Shown here: positions 24,379 through 36,078 of the stretch, in pieces | Numbering within the stretch: the stretch's first letter is position 1 | How the letters are laid out: each line of letters opens with the position of its first letter | Source: Campanula takesimana | Taxonomy: Eukaryota > Streptophyta > Magnoliopsida > Asterales > Campanulaceae | DNA length: 64,000 nt | Direction of reading: 5' to 3' | NCBI GenBank assembly: GCA_026119855.1 | Contig: JAOWBW010000025.1 | Coordinates: 1,674,001-1,738,000, forward strand | Notes under the pieces: model-generated | Told to the model about the DNA's origin: nothing | Database searches by the model: none | Seen by the model: the letters and a program-made list of their open reading frames with translations, nothing else | Translations under genes and position numbers: made by a program

Positions 24379-25251
24379 TGGTTGACCAGGAGGCCCAGGA
24401 TATTTCGAGAAATTCCCTTGAGGTCCTTCGACCATAAATTCCAATATAGTCCTTTTATTTAAGATTCGTTCTATTGTGTGTGACCCTCTAGGATTATACT
24501 AAGTTGGCAATAGGCTCAAACATGATTCCATAAGATATGATTAGGTTCTAGCAAACCGTCATACCTACCCAAATAGTATAACTAGATACAAGTTCGCATT
24601 CCTTTAGAATATGTCACAATCCCTTTGTCCACGATGTCATTGAACACAAGTCATGGTCAAACAGTCAACTTGTCTTGTTCAATACTTTCTCGATTCCGAA
24701 TATGTTGATAATTCAAATGCTATTGATCCAATCAATCCATTTGAGTCCGGCCGAACATTTCATCAACATCATTCCTTCGAGGGGCCCAAGCTTGACATCT
24801 CTCTGTGGAGGGACAAATCCATTTAGCTTATTATTCTTCCCAACGGGAATCCGATTATGTCAATCATACCCTTTATAACTACTGCGTTAAGATAGCGTTT
24901 GAATATGTCAAACATAATGTTCATCAAGTGGAAGACTATAATAACTTCATGTCTAAGGATTCAAATGACATAACTAATATGAGATATATGTTTGACATAG
25001 ACCATGACATAAATCTCATACAGCGGGTCATGTCCAGTACCTTGTTCCAAACAAGTACCCATAAATCTAACATGATCATCCCATGATCATTTAGCCTTTA
25101 TACTAGTGCTTAACAAGCACTAGGGACGGGGATTATTATAAGTAAACATGAACAACAATAATAATCAAAACATCTCTTTATTGATATGAAATAAATGATA
25201 ACAATTACAACGTTTATTAAACGTGCCTAGGGCACCACTACCAACAATTTG

Positions 25252-26177
25252 TGTTATGTGTCTAATGGCTATAAAAGGACACGTGCTCCACTCAATGAGC
25301 TCCAGCACATCTGTCCTTTGATCTTATCTACAAGGGATTTCCAACGGCTAGTTTTTGAGCTCTACTATAAATACCCCATAACCTCAACCATTTGAAGTTG
25401 CTAAGCATTTCAGAATTTCTATCTCAAGCATTTTTTGAAGATTTGAAGATTGCCCTTTGAATTCCCAGATTCCTCAAGAACATCTTCATACCTTCATACT
25501 TAGCCCAGATCCTCAAGCAAAAACACTTTAGTTTTATTGTGCTCTAAATCTCATAGATCTAAAGAGCCTTAAAACTACGAACACACACGCACCTCTTTAA
25601 GTTTGATCACTTAGATCTTTCTTTAAGAAATACACCGGTTTTGTCTAGGATTTGTTCTTTCATAGAATATTAGATCTTGAGTTAGTGTAAAGCTCAAACG
25701 TTGTAATTTGTAACACTCACTCATATTATAAGATCTCCATTAGAAATCCAAGACTAACCATCTTGGTAAAGGACGTAGATCATTTTCCGAACGAACCTCT
25801 CCAAATAGCGCGTATTAATTACTTGTCATTTACTCCAAATTATTATCTTGCCTCACTATTTGCTTGTTTAATCATTGTAGATTGATTGGATTGAATTGTG
25901 TTGTGTTTGTTATATCATTTTCCTTAGTTCCATCTTTCACTCACTTTTAGCCAAAATACTTAGAGTGTGTGTTGCGCCCCCTTTATCATTTGCGCCTATT
26001 TACATAACTAAATTCCGCTTTGCTTTTCACTCACTTACTTAGGCGCATTTCATAACGCTTATTTGATAAAGTGTGCATTTGTAATTGAGTTTATCAAGGG
26101 TACGAAAAGAATTTAAAAACAGCTATTCACCCCCCTCTAGCTATTTTTATACCCTTGTTTCCCCTTTGGGACCAACA
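25252..26177 (+). repeat. 5' LTR of Copia B, part 2
   Basis: Continues part 1 without loss, as shown by the uninterrupted 3' LTR (39341-40162). It contains the TATA box ctataaata (about 25365-25373) and ends GGACCAACA. Without the D insertion the LTR is about 1365 bp. Confidence 0.94.
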
Positions 26178-26179
26178 AG

Positions 26180-26191
26180 TGTTATCAGAGC
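26180..26191 (+). other. Primer-binding site of Copia B, one mismatch
   Basis: tgttatcagagc, where copy A and the other elements have tggtatcagagc. The G-to-T change probably arose after insertion. Confidence 0.85.
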
Positions 26192-26250
26192 GCACACCTT
26201 TATAAAACGTTTTTGTTTTTCAAGCTTAACAGCTTGGGTGCCGATTCGAT

Positions 26251-26985
26251 ATGGAAAACTCAAAACCTTCGGCAACTGCTAACTACACACACGTTCCAGT
26301 CTTTGATGGAGATCATTTTGACGTGTGGAAATTCAGCATCTTGACCCATCTCACCTCAATTGATGAAAGGCTTCATGACACTTTGGTTTATGGACCTTAC
26401 ATCCCAATGAAAACGAATCCAAATCCGCGCACCAACGCTGCTCAACCAGCCATCAAGAAACCAAAGGAAGAATGGACTGAAGAAGAAACAAGAAGAGTTG
26501 CAAATGATGGAAAAGCAAGAAACATTCTCCTAAGTACTCTAAGGACGGCTATGAAACAACAAGTCATGCATTGTGCTACCGCCAATGAGTTATGGGATGA
26601 TATTGAAGAGCATATAGAAGGAGACACGGTTTTCAAGAAGAACAAGAGATACGAAGTGCAAAAGAGATTCAACAATTTCTCTCAACTCCCCGGTGAAACA
26701 TTGAGACAGACTTATGAACGCTATTGTGAAATTATCAATCTCTGTATTTCACTTGGAAAGAAGTTCTCTAATAAAGAATTAAATACTAATTTCCTTGCTA
26801 CTTTTGGATCGAGATACCTACATAAATATAGCGCCCTTGAAGACGCTGGAACTTTAGATGTATGGACTTTAAGGAACCTTTATGCAAATCTCAAGGTTTA
26901 TGAGTTCAAACTTCAGCGCATCAGCGAAACTGAAGGAAAATCAAAATACATAGCAATGGTGAGAGGAAGCGCTTGCGCCGGATGA
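26251..26985 (+). pseudogene. Copia B gag, N-terminal part
   Basis: 244 codons from the first ATG after the primer site. The UBN2-type gag has DHFDVWKFSILTHL near residues 18-31, KARNILLSTLRTAMKQQVMHC, a middle RFNNFSQLPGETLRQTYERYCEI block and LEDAGTLDVWTLRNLYANLKVYE. It forms the capsid-like particle in which the RNA is copied. The frame breaks near 26980 in a region where copy A carries an Ala-Pro stretch coded by gcgcct repeats; here that stretch is reduced. Downstream frames continue the protein. Confidence 0.92.
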
Positions 26986-27028
26986 GAAAAGTTCCGATCC
27001 CAAAATTTCTACTTCTGAGCTATTAGAC

Positions 27029-28341
27029 ATGGATGATGAAGACTTCGCTTTATTTGTGAAGAGATTCCAAAAGTTCAGAAAATTCTCAAAACCTGGCTCA
27101 TTCAACAAAGCTCAAGGATCTACAAGCAGAGCTCCTCCAAAGTTTACAAGGAGCAGTGATTCAAAAAGGAAAGAAGACCTTGTTTTTTTTAATTGTAGGA
27201 AACCAGGACACTTTGCATCAAGCTGCCCAATTCCCAAATTTGAGTACATGCAAAAGAAGAGCAGCCTTACTCCCAAATTCACTCCCAAATTCACTCGTCA
27301 CAAGGGAATGGTTGCTAAAGAAGAATCACCAGCAAATGAGTAGAACACTTGGATTGAAACAGACTCAGAAAGAGTGAATATATTAGACCTCAAGTTGCAC
27401 CTATTTCTACAATCAATCATGATGAGGACATTGTAAAGGAAGAAAAGTTATTCAAAGAGGCTGAAAAGGTAATAAGTCGTTTTAGTGATATGAAGGAAGC
27501 TTTAGCACTATCATGTGATGAAATTTCCCACCTTAAAACCGAAAAATCTCTACTTAAATCTGAACTCACCCTCTTTAAGGAGCAGATAAAGAGCATGACT
27601 CCTCTTACTGTTAAAAACACTTATCTAACAGAACAGAACTCACTTCTTAAAGTTCAAAACGATGAATTGGTCATTCAAATTACTGATCTCAAAAAGATTA
27701 CAAATGAATGGTCCAATTCTCGTGTCACTATAGACGATATCTTTGAGTCCCAAAAAGTCAGTGGTGATAAAAGTGGCTTGGGATTCACATCAACTAGTGA
27801 CAGCTTTAAGTGTGATGCCTGTGCTGAAAGAGACAATGAATTTACACCGCAAAAAACTCATGAAATTCCCAAGGAAAAACATTCTAATTCATTGGGTAAA
27901 GGACAGGAAAAAGTCAAGAGACAAACATTCCATTATGTCTACCCAACGAAACAATTTGGGAAAGCTAAAGGGAAGGAATTAGCTACAGATGAATCATCCT
28001 CTAGCAAAATCATTCTTGAAACAAGGCGCGCTCCTTCTCCGAGTGCACATTATGCGCCTAGGAGCCACGCGCCTCACCGCCGTGCGCCTCCTAGCCCTAT
28101 GCGCCCTCCAAGAAAAAGCGCCCTAAAATTTCAAAAGAAGGATTTTGTTAAGGCTGGCTCATCTGACCCAAAGAATAATGATATCCCAAAGAAAAGTAAA
28201 GAGTTTGTGAGAACTCACGTGATTGGTGGCTTTTATCATTGTTCTATTTGTGATTGTTCGAGACATAAGGCCGTGGAATGCCTTTTGAGATTCACTCCCA
28301 ATGCCAAAGGACGTAAAAATCCTAAGGTCAAGCAAGAGTAG
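27029..28341 (+). pseudogene. Copia B gag C-terminal half with two zinc knuckles and a coiled coil
   Basis: Two open pieces (27029-27343 and 27490-28341) joined by a stretch with stops. The first has a CCHC knuckle (CRKPGHFASSC; the first Cys of the usual pair precedes Asn). The second has a heptad-like leucine-rich segment (about 27500-27700, LKTEKSLLKSELTLFKEQIKSM region) that should form a coiled coil. It continues with an Ala-Pro-Arg stretch coded by tgcgcct and gcgcct units (28025-28120), and a second CX2CX4HX4C knuckle (CSICDCSRHKAVEC, about 28240-28280). An extended gag with coiled coil is typical of Sirevirus-type Copia elements. Confidence 0.88.
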
Positions 28342-28398
28342 GTAGTCAAAAGTTGCTAACTCTAGGACCCGAAAAGGAATAAAGGGGACCTGCTTTAA

Positions 28399-28935
28399 AT
28401 GTTTATATTTCAGGTTCTTTGCTTCATGGCTGGATCTTCAAAATCTAAAACGTATGAATGGATTCTCGATAGTGGGTATTCACGACACATGACTGGAGAT
28501 AAATCCTTACTTGAATATGTTCATGAAGAAAGAGGTCCCTCCGTAACATTTGGCGATAACAACAAAGGTCAAATTGTAGCATATGGAAAGCTCAAGAAAG
28601 ACAAAGTGTGCATTGAAAGAGTCTCTCTCGTTGAAGGGCTCAAGCATAATTTATTATCCATATCTCAATTCTGGGACAAAGGATTAGAATGCCATTTTAC
28701 CTCAACTCAATGCCTTATCAAGAATGGTAAAACTGGAGCTACATTACTCACGGGATATCGTAAGACAAATATTTATATTATTTATTTCCATAGTATGAAC
28801 TCTAGTACTAATCTTTGTTTTATAGCTAAAAGTGTGAGCGAAAATATTTGCCTGTGGCACAAGCGCTTAAGTCACTTGAACTTCAAGTATCTATCTAAAC
28901 TCAGCAGGAATAACCTTGTTAAAGGACTTTCCTAG
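28399..28935 (+). pseudogene. Copia B protease and GAG-pre-integrase
   Basis: The aspartic protease motif WILDSGYSRHMTGD (active DSG near residue 29) is followed by VTFGDNNKGQIVAYG and the GAG-pre-integrase zinc block LWHKRLSHLNFKYLSKLS. Most relatives have Cys in the position of Tyr after DSG. The frame ends at a TAG near 28935, and integrase goes on in another frame. Confidence 0.9.
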
Positions 28936-29939
28936 GTTGCTGATCATCATGACAAGAAGTGTGTCGCGTGTCAACTTGGCTAACAGCCGAAGCAGTCTTT
29001 CTCCAGCAAGACAAATCCTTCAACTACTAGATGTTTGCAACTGCAGTACATTGATCTATTTGGACCAGTCACCATTGCAAGTGTTAGAGGAAATAAGTAT
29101 ACTCTAGTCGTGGTGGATGATTACTCAAGATATACATGGGTGGAAATGATGATTACAAAGGACAATTGTTATGCCATTCTTACCACCTTATTCAGACTGC
29201 TCCAAACCTAAAAAGAAGATGACATCGTAAGTGTTCGATCCGACAATGGAACCGAATTTAAGAACAACGGTGTTGCTCGATACTGCGATAGTCAGGGGAT
29301 AGATCACAACTTTTCAACCGCTGGTGTTCCTCAACAAAATGGCGTTGTGGAAAGACAGAATAGGACGTTGATTGAAGCGGGAAAGACGATGATAGCTGAA
29401 GCCAAATTGCCTAAGTACTTTTGGGAAGAAGCTGTCAACACGGCTTGTTTTACTCAAAATCGTTCCCTCATCAACAAACTTCACAATAAGACCCCGTATG
29501 AACTTTGGCGTGGTAGAACTCCCAACATTGCGTTCTTCAAGATCTTTGGTTGCAAATGTTATATCCTCTACAACGGAAACGAACATAGAGGTAAATTCGA
29601 TGCCAAAGCCGACGAAGGTATTTTTGTTGGGTATACCAAACATTCTAAATCTTTTCGCGTTTTTTTAATAGATATACTTTAGTGATAGTTAAATCAGTAC
29701 ATGTTACATTTGATGAACATTCTCTCTTTGAGCCACATTTGGCTCCAAATGTTGCTGATGATTCTGTTGAGATTAATGAAACAGGTGCTCCTATTCATGT
29801 TATGCCTACACTAGATCAGAATGCATCAACTCAAGAAAATCCATCTACACCAGTTGCGCCGAACTTCGATGATAGCGTACCGAGTGAAGATTCAGTTGCA
29901 CTGTACAATGCGCCTGTATTCACTCTTGCGCCCCACTAA
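28936..29939 (+). pseudogene. Copia B integrase and linker
   Basis: The DDE integrase core is readable over several frames: the first Asp in YIDLFGPV (about 29050), the second in VRSDNGTEFK (about 29235), the Glu in NGVVERQNRTL (29340-29370). It then gives FWEEAVNTACFTQNR and an IFVGYTKHSKSFRVF block. A TAG near 29217 and a one-base shift near 29680 break it. The following linker (29682-29939) is acidic and Pro-rich and holds gcgcc and gcgcct words in frame as Ala-Pro. It inserts cDNA into host DNA in live relatives. Confidence 0.88.
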
Positions 29940-30212
29940 AATATTGCGCCTGGTGTCACTCCCATTTTCAATGCTGAACCAGTTCAACCCTCTAACTTTG
30001 ATGATTTTAAAGCTGGTGAAGATGTACCAATTGAAGACCTTCAAATTACTACAACCCAACCTAACTTACCTCCTGAAATTCGTGAAGTTAGAGGTCACCC
30101 AATCAATAATATCATTGGTGATCTACATGTTGGTGTTCGTACTAGGAGAGCTACAAACTTTGATGCTTACACTGCATTTATCTCTCAAATTGAACCAAAG
30201 AAGGCAGATGAA

Positions 30213-31718
30213 GTGCTCCAAGATCCTAATTGGGTTGTTGCAATGCAAGAAGAACTCAATCAATTTAAACGCTGTAAGGTTTGGACTCTTGTTCCAAGAC
30301 TGAATGATCAAGGAGTGATTGGTACGGAATGGGTGTTTAGAAACAAGATGGACGATAATGGAACCATCACGAGAAACAAAGCAAGGTTGGTTGCACAAGG
30401 CTATAGGCAAGAAGAAGGAATCGACTACGATGAAACTTTTGCGCCTGTAGCAAGACTTGAAGCTATCAGACTCTTTCTAGCTTACGCTGCTCACAAGAAC
30501 TTTAAGTTATATCAAATGGATGTGAAGAGCGCATTTCTAAATGGTGAACTCCAAGAACAAGTCTACGTAGCTCAACCACTTGGCTTTGAAGATTCACAAT
30601 TTCCAAATCATGTCTACAAACTCTAGAAAGCTTTGTATGGGCTCAAACAAGCACCAAGAGCATGTTATGATACACTATCCAAGTTTCTCATTGAGAAAGG
30701 CTTCACACACGGTAAAATCGATACAACTCTTTTCATTGCCAAACATAATGGTCATAAATTACTTGTTCAAATTTATGTTGATGATATTATATTTGGTTCT
30801 ACTAATGAATTGTTGTGTAAGCGCTTTGAGAAACTAATGAAGAGCAAGTTTGAGATGAGCAAGATGGGAGAACTCACTTTCTTCCTCGGGCTTCAAATCA
30901 AGCAAATGAATATAGGCATTTTAATCAATCAAGCCAAGTATACAAGGGATCTAATCAGAAAGTTTGGACTTGAAAATTCTAAAGCATACGACACTCCAAT
31001 GGCTACCGGTAACAAACTCGACAAAGATTTAAAAGGTAGAAAAGTTGATCAAACGCTCTATCGAGGTATGATTGGCTCACTCCTTTATCTTACTGCTAGT
31101 AGGCCTGATATTATGTTTAGTGTTTGTGTTTGCGCTTGTTATCAATCTGACCCTAGAGAAGCACACTTAATTGTTGTAAAACGTATTATACGATATCTCT
31201 CCAGCACTGTTAACCATGGACTTTGGTACACCAAAGATTCGAATTTTAAACTTGTAGGTTATTCAGATGCGGATTATGCAGCGTGTACTATTGATAGGAA
31301 AAGCACAAGTGGAACTTTTCATTTCCTCGGATATCGACTTGTGTCTTGGGCGAGTAAGAAACAAGCTTCAGTAACTGTCTCAACAACGAAAGCAGAATAT
31401 ATTGCTGTGGGAAGTTGTTGCTGTCAGATATTGTGGATGAAGCAGCAATTGGTGGACTATGATATCGTTGAAGAAAATTGTCCAATCTACTGTGACAATA
31501 CATCAACAATTGTGGTTTCCGAAAATCCTGTCATGCACTCCAAGACCAAGCACATCGACATCAAATATCACTTCCTCAAAGACCACGTGGAGAAATGTAA
31601 CATTCATTTGGAACACGTGGGAACCGACTTTAAAATCGCCGACATTCTTACGAAAGCACTTGACACGAAACGGTTCATATTTTTGAGAGGTGAAATGGGT
31701 ATGCTTGAACTCAACTAG
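30213..31718 (+). pseudogene. Copia B reverse transcriptase and RNase H
   Basis: Two in-frame halves (30213-30626, 30633-31718) are separated by a TAG where Lys or Gln is expected. RT blocks in order: WVVAMQEELNQFKRC, WVFRNKMDDNG, YQMDVKSAFLNGELQEQVYV, MYGLKQAPRACYD and the active site IYVDDIIFGSTN. RNase H follows with GYSDADYAACTIDRKSTSG, VSWASKKQASVTVSTTKAEY, PIYCDNTSTIVVSENPVMHSKTKHI and IADILTKALD. Only the one stop breaks this segment, so it is the best preserved part of B. It ends 2.2 kb upstream of LINE F and is followed by an extra gene, unlike standard Copia elements. Confidence 0.94.
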
Positions 31719-32549
31719 TACATATAGTTTTGTCACTACTAATGATTTTCTGTCTTTTTGAGTTATGAATATCCTAGGTCTTAAAAGTTAAATCATTTTC
31801 TAAGTTTCAAGGAAACTATGCGCCTGTCATACGCCTCATTCATTGCGCGCCCAAGTGCCTAATGCGCCTAAAACCTTATGCGCGCCCCATTGAGTAATGC
31901 GCCTCCCATGCGCACATTTATGATTGCGGCTCAATCAATGCTCCCTCATTTATTATTTTAATGATTGAACGTATTCAATTTTTACACAAGTACCAGGTAT
32001 GTATGTTGTTATTTATTATGGAGAATCTTTGTCTTTTGACATTCCATAATTGTTCAAGGGTACTTGTGCAATTAATTTTCCCTCGTTTTCTGTTTTTCAA
32101 AATTTTTATTTTCTGGGGATATATTTCTCGCACCCCAAACTTACACTAAAACAGATGTTTTTGGTGTTTGTGCAAAAATTGGTCATAATTGTTCATACAC
32201 TTTTGAGGGAAGTGGGACAATTTCTACACACTTGATGTCACATCAATCGTACTTTGTGTCATTCCTCATTAATTAGCCGTACTTTTTATGACAGCTCCTA
32301 TTAAATGGCTGTCCTTTCATATGACACAACCATTAATACCCATCTCTTCAACTTCAAATTTTTCTAAAAACCTAACCTATACATTTGACCTCTCACCTCC
32401 ACCATTTCCTTTTTCATCATTACCTACCTTCTCTCTCTCTTTTTCTCTCTCAGTCACTCCTTCTTTCCAGTCTCTCTCAGCCGTCTCTCTCTCTCTACTC
32501 CTACTCCATTTTTTTCTTTTCTCTAAATTTCTTCATATATATATCGTTA
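31719..32549 (+). promoter_or_regulatory. Presumed promoter and leader of the extra Copia B gene
   Basis: Between pol and the extra ORF. The segment 31815-31925 holds eight or so GCGCC words (tatgcgcctgtc, aatgcgcctaaa, tatgcgcgcccc). Then comes AT-rich sequence and, from about 32390 to 32530, a long CT-rich tract (ctctctctctttttctctctcag) like a plant 5' leader, running to an ATG at 32550. I see no strong TATA box in the expected place. The layout suggests separate transcription of the downstream ORF. Confidence 0.45.
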
Positions 32550-32591
32550 ATGGGTCCTAAGAAAGCTTCAAAGGCTAATCAAGACGAAATT
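32550..32591 (+). CDS. First coding exon of the extra Copia B gene (proposed)
   Basis: The ATG opens a 14-codon basic stretch beginning MGPKKASKANQDEI, ended by a good splice-donor context (att|gtatga). Reading on gives a stop two codons later, so a full protein needs splicing. The proposed acceptor is tttttgtag at 33615-33623, and the next exon continues in phase with GAT ATT GTA. This is my inference from sequence; there is no transcript evidence. The short basic start resembles the beginnings of extra ORFs in Sirevirus elements only in general character. Confidence 0.5.
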
Positions 32592-33623
32592 GTATGATCT
32601 CTCAACTCTAACCTTTAAATTTCTGCACTTTTTCGAAGTTTCTGAGTTCTCATTTTTTCGAAAACCGAAATCTTTATTTCTTTGTTTGATCTTGTTTCGA
32701 TTGTCCGTTTTCAAAATCGTTTGTTGGGTTATGTTAGATTTGTGATTTCGAAGCTTAACTTTTTAACGATCAATTTGTTATTCTTTGCGAATCTGAAAAA
32801 TTTCCATTTTTGAACTTTTCAAAATTTCGGGCCTTTGATTCAATTTTTTGTGTTCGTTGTTGATTTGTTCTTGTTTTGGTTTACATATTTGAGATCCTTA
32901 TCTTCATGCGGTCGTTTTGACATGTTTTTTGTTTGATTTGGTGAAGTTTCACATTTTATGTGTTCTTGTTGTTCTTGGTGTTCTTCGAGCACTCAAAAGC
33001 ATGTTCTTCGTGTTCTTCATTTTTTTTTGCATGACTTGGCTTTTATGATTTTCAAAACTTGTTTTCGAAAAATCTGCATGTTTTGATTCTCATTGCTTTC
33101 ATGTTAATGATTTTTATTTGTTTGTGATATTTTGTGTGTTTTTATGCTAAGTACAAATTAATTACATAGTTATGCGCCTAAATATAAATCTATGTGCTTA
33201 GTATGATTATGCGCCTATTGTTATTTTGCGTCTCAAGTGATTCATGCGCCTAACATGTGTATGTGACTCTGGCTATTACAAATGTTATGCGCCTCAATCC
33301 CTCATGTGCCTCATAATATTATGCGCCTAAATATCTTATGCGCCTAACTTTATACTTAGTCAATTTTTCTATGTTTAATTTTTCCTTAGTATTTTTCATA
33401 GAACCATACTAATGCGCCTTGTATATCTATGCGCCTCCAAAATTTCATGCGCCTACTACAATCATGCGCCTTGAATCACTGTGCTATCTTATGCACCTAT
33501 GATTCTCTGCGCCTGATTCTTCTACGCGCCTCAAATTTTTTTATGCGCCTATTTTACTTTGCTCATTGTTATGCTTCTATGCGCCTTATTCACTCCTAAC
33601 TTAAAACATCATTGTTTTTGTAG
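32592..33623 (+). other. Proposed intron packed with the word ATGCGCCT
   Basis: GT at 32592 and AG at 33622-33623 bound a T-rich 1032-bp segment typical of a plant intron. From 33170 to 33600 it holds 14 exact GCGCCT words, nearly all as tatgcgcct or catgcgcct, plus near matches such as atgcacct and atgtgcct. All are on the plus strand, with none inverted. The surrounding sequence is about two-thirds A/T, so this is far beyond chance. Confidence 0.6.
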
Positions 33624-34508
33624 GATATTGTAAAATTTAGGCCTGGTGACATTTGATCTAGCTGAGCTATCCTTGGATCCAATGGGGCTAGAAATCATCT
33701 CAACCATTCACACTGCATAAGTTGAACTGGCCTCAGGTTCTATTCAAAACGTTGACGGAGCAGATAGATAAATACAACAAGAATAAGAGTAAAGGAAAGA
33801 CAAAGTTTAAAACTCACTGCCGCGTCCTCACTAAAATTTTTCTAACCTACCCAGCCCTTGCAAAATTCCTTGAAGAAAACCCTGTTTATAAACTGAATGA
33901 TGTACCAGTATTTGGGAAAGACAACTTGGTCTTGAAAAGGCGCAGAAAGCGCATTGCAAAGCGCACGCCCAGAGTTAAAGGAGCTCAGTTGGTTGATGAA
34001 GCCACTGAGTCAGAAGAAGCAGATGCAGATGGCGCAGCAGATGGCGCAGAAACTGAGATTGCACCTGGCGCTAGACCTAGCGCAGGTCAGGATCGTGGCA
34101 AAGGATTGCAACTGTTGAACGTGAGGGCAGACCACCAAAGCGCCCTAGAACTGAAAAAGAAGACTAGGAAGCTATCAAGCGCGCTCAGGAAGCTAGTTTG
34201 GCTGAAGCACAGAGAAAAAGGGATGAAGACAACCAGTTAAAGCATGCTGCAGAATTGGCTAAGTCTGAAAGGCGAAAGGGCGCAGGATCTAGCGTTGATG
34301 CATGCGCCCCTGCCCCCACTGCGCCTCCTCCTAGTACTCGTGCGCCTCCATCAAAGACAACAACAAAATCTACTGCGCCTGCCAAGAAAGTTACTATTGC
34401 GCCTGCTCCAGTTATTAAACCAACTCCTACTCCATCTTCTGTCCCACTCACTGCTGAACAGCAACAACTCAGATATCAACTATCTGCTGAATTATTTGGA
34501 GATCTGAG
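33624..34508 (+). pseudogene. Extra Copia B gene, exon 2, part before LINE F
   Basis: I do not recognise the product. After two small frameshifts near 33655 and 33718, a frame of 172 codons opens (33722-34240) with a conserved-looking start (NWPQVLFKTLTEQIDKYNKNKSKGKTKFKTHCRVLTKIF) and a basic KRRRKRIAKRTPR cluster. The next frame (34198 on) has a charged helical stretch and then a low-complexity Ala-Pro-Thr region coded largely by gcgcct. LINE F interrupts it at 34522. I see no signal peptide and no membrane span, so it does not look like an envelope protein; the extra 3' ORF position is where Sirevirus elements carry env-like genes. Confidence 0.6.
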
Positions 34509-34521
34509 TGAGGATCTAGTT
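34509..34521. other. Left target-site duplication of LINE F
   Basis: tgaggatctagtt, repeated exactly at 37736-37748 on the far side of the LINE. Confidence 0.9.
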
Positions 34522-34859
34522 TTTTTTTTTTTTTTTTTGGAAACCAGGGCGGCACCTGGGAGGATTTTATTAATTAAAAATAAATAATAATACAAGAAGG
34601 GGACAACCACCCGACTTATTGCTGGATATGGAGCCGGACCTCGAAATCCAAAAAATAAGAACAAGCCTCAAGAGGTAAGACCATCTAAAAAATAAAGTCC
34701 TAAAAAAATTAAACCATAAAATGACCCTAACATTGCCATTTGTGGCCTAAGTCTTCAAAGTCATCAACCCAATCTTCATATGCATAGCCCAAGAGTCCAC
34801 AAGAAGAGCCCAAAATCCATTCCCAAAACAGTCCAACAGACAAGCCCAACAGTTGCCCA

Positions 34860-36078
34860 ATGGCAAAAAACACACAAAAGGCCATCAAAAACCAATTATT
34901 ACCTTCTTTCCACATGATAACATCCATCATCGAATCTCAAAGCCTCCAACACCCTTCTAGGAAGATCCCGTGGAGTGTTATAAACCCGTTTATACCCATG
35001 AACATGACCCTCCGCTGCAAGTCTGTCGGCCACTTTATTAGCTTCCCGAAGAACATGTTCTAACCCATAGTCTCTTACCAATGAAGCACACTATTGAATC
35101 TCATAAGTATAATTCCATGGACATTGGAATTTACCTTTTAGAATATTGATGGCCACTAAAGAATCAGAGAAAACCATTACTGATTGCAATCCTCAATCCC
35201 AACACATGTTCAGACCATCGCGAAGTGCAAAGATCTCAGCTTGCATGTTTGTGCCCATGCCATAATGCCGAGAGAAAGCAAAAACCATAGCTCCCCTACA
35301 GTCTCGAACCATACCCCCTCCAGTGCAGACACCATTAATCGCCGATCCATCCGTATTGAAAGTATAAAAATGGGACTTGGCCAATTCCCATTTCAAGTAC
35401 CTTTTTGGACGAATCTTATGCGCAGCAATCTTGAGACCAAGCCTCTACAAAATGACACGATCCTCCCTCTCAGGGCCCCCTTTTGGGACAAAGAAAGAGC
35501 ACATCTCAGTCAAAGAATTCTTGACCCCATCAACTATCTTCGCACTATCCATAAGAACCCCATCAAAAACAGATTCGCATCTAGCTTTCCATATCTCCCA
35601 ACAAGAAAGCATCATTATACCCATGCGCACCAAGCCCATTTTTCTGCGCTTCGACTGTCCTCCACACCAAACATCACACAACTGCTGCAAGTCATTGTAA
35701 AATAAAGGCAAAGGGAAGAATCCCACCCAATGCCGCCAAACTGATTGTGCCATTTCCGATTGCAGCAGTAGATGATTTAATGTTTCTCTATTACCTCTAC
35801 CCGGGCAACATACACATCGAGAGGGAAGATTAAAACCTCGAGCCTCCAATTTTGCATCAACCGGTAAACCATCATGCATAACCCTCCACCAAAACCACTG
35901 ACCTTTGTTGGGATGTTAGGATGCCAAATCTTAGGGATGTGGACCCGGATATGTTCCCACCATGCCGCCGTCTCAAAGATACCAGTTTTTGAAAGAGTAA
36001 AGACCGGAAGATCCTCACTATGCGTATCAATAACCATCCTACGAACATTGGCATGTAGCTCCTGCGGAATATACGGAA
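34860..36078 (-). pseudogene. LINE F zinc-binding region and RNase H
   Basis: This continues ORF2. A zf-RVT segment is readable over 35445-36082 (ARGFNLPSRCVCCPGRG followed by ETLNHLLLQS), interrupted by shifts. The RNase H domain (about 34900-35400) begins FYTFNTDGSAINGVCTGGG, continues with MQAEIFALRDGLNMCWD and ends with LEHVLREANKVADRLAAEGH; the catalytic Asp and Glu positions are visible. Plant L1 LINEs often carry such an RNase H. Several stops and shifts make it non-coding now. Confidence 0.88.

Larger units (their letters stand above)
23735..25246 (-). repeat. 5' LTR of Copia D
   Basis: 1512 bp, collinear with 16726-18237. It is followed by the duplication atttg and then the rest of the B LTR. 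Confidence 0.96.

Noticed and set aside
10263..26191. tRNA gene pieces at the tggtatcagagc sites
   Set aside because: Each is a 12-base primer site beside an LTR terminus with no cloverleaf around it. I found no tRNA or rRNA gene in the window.
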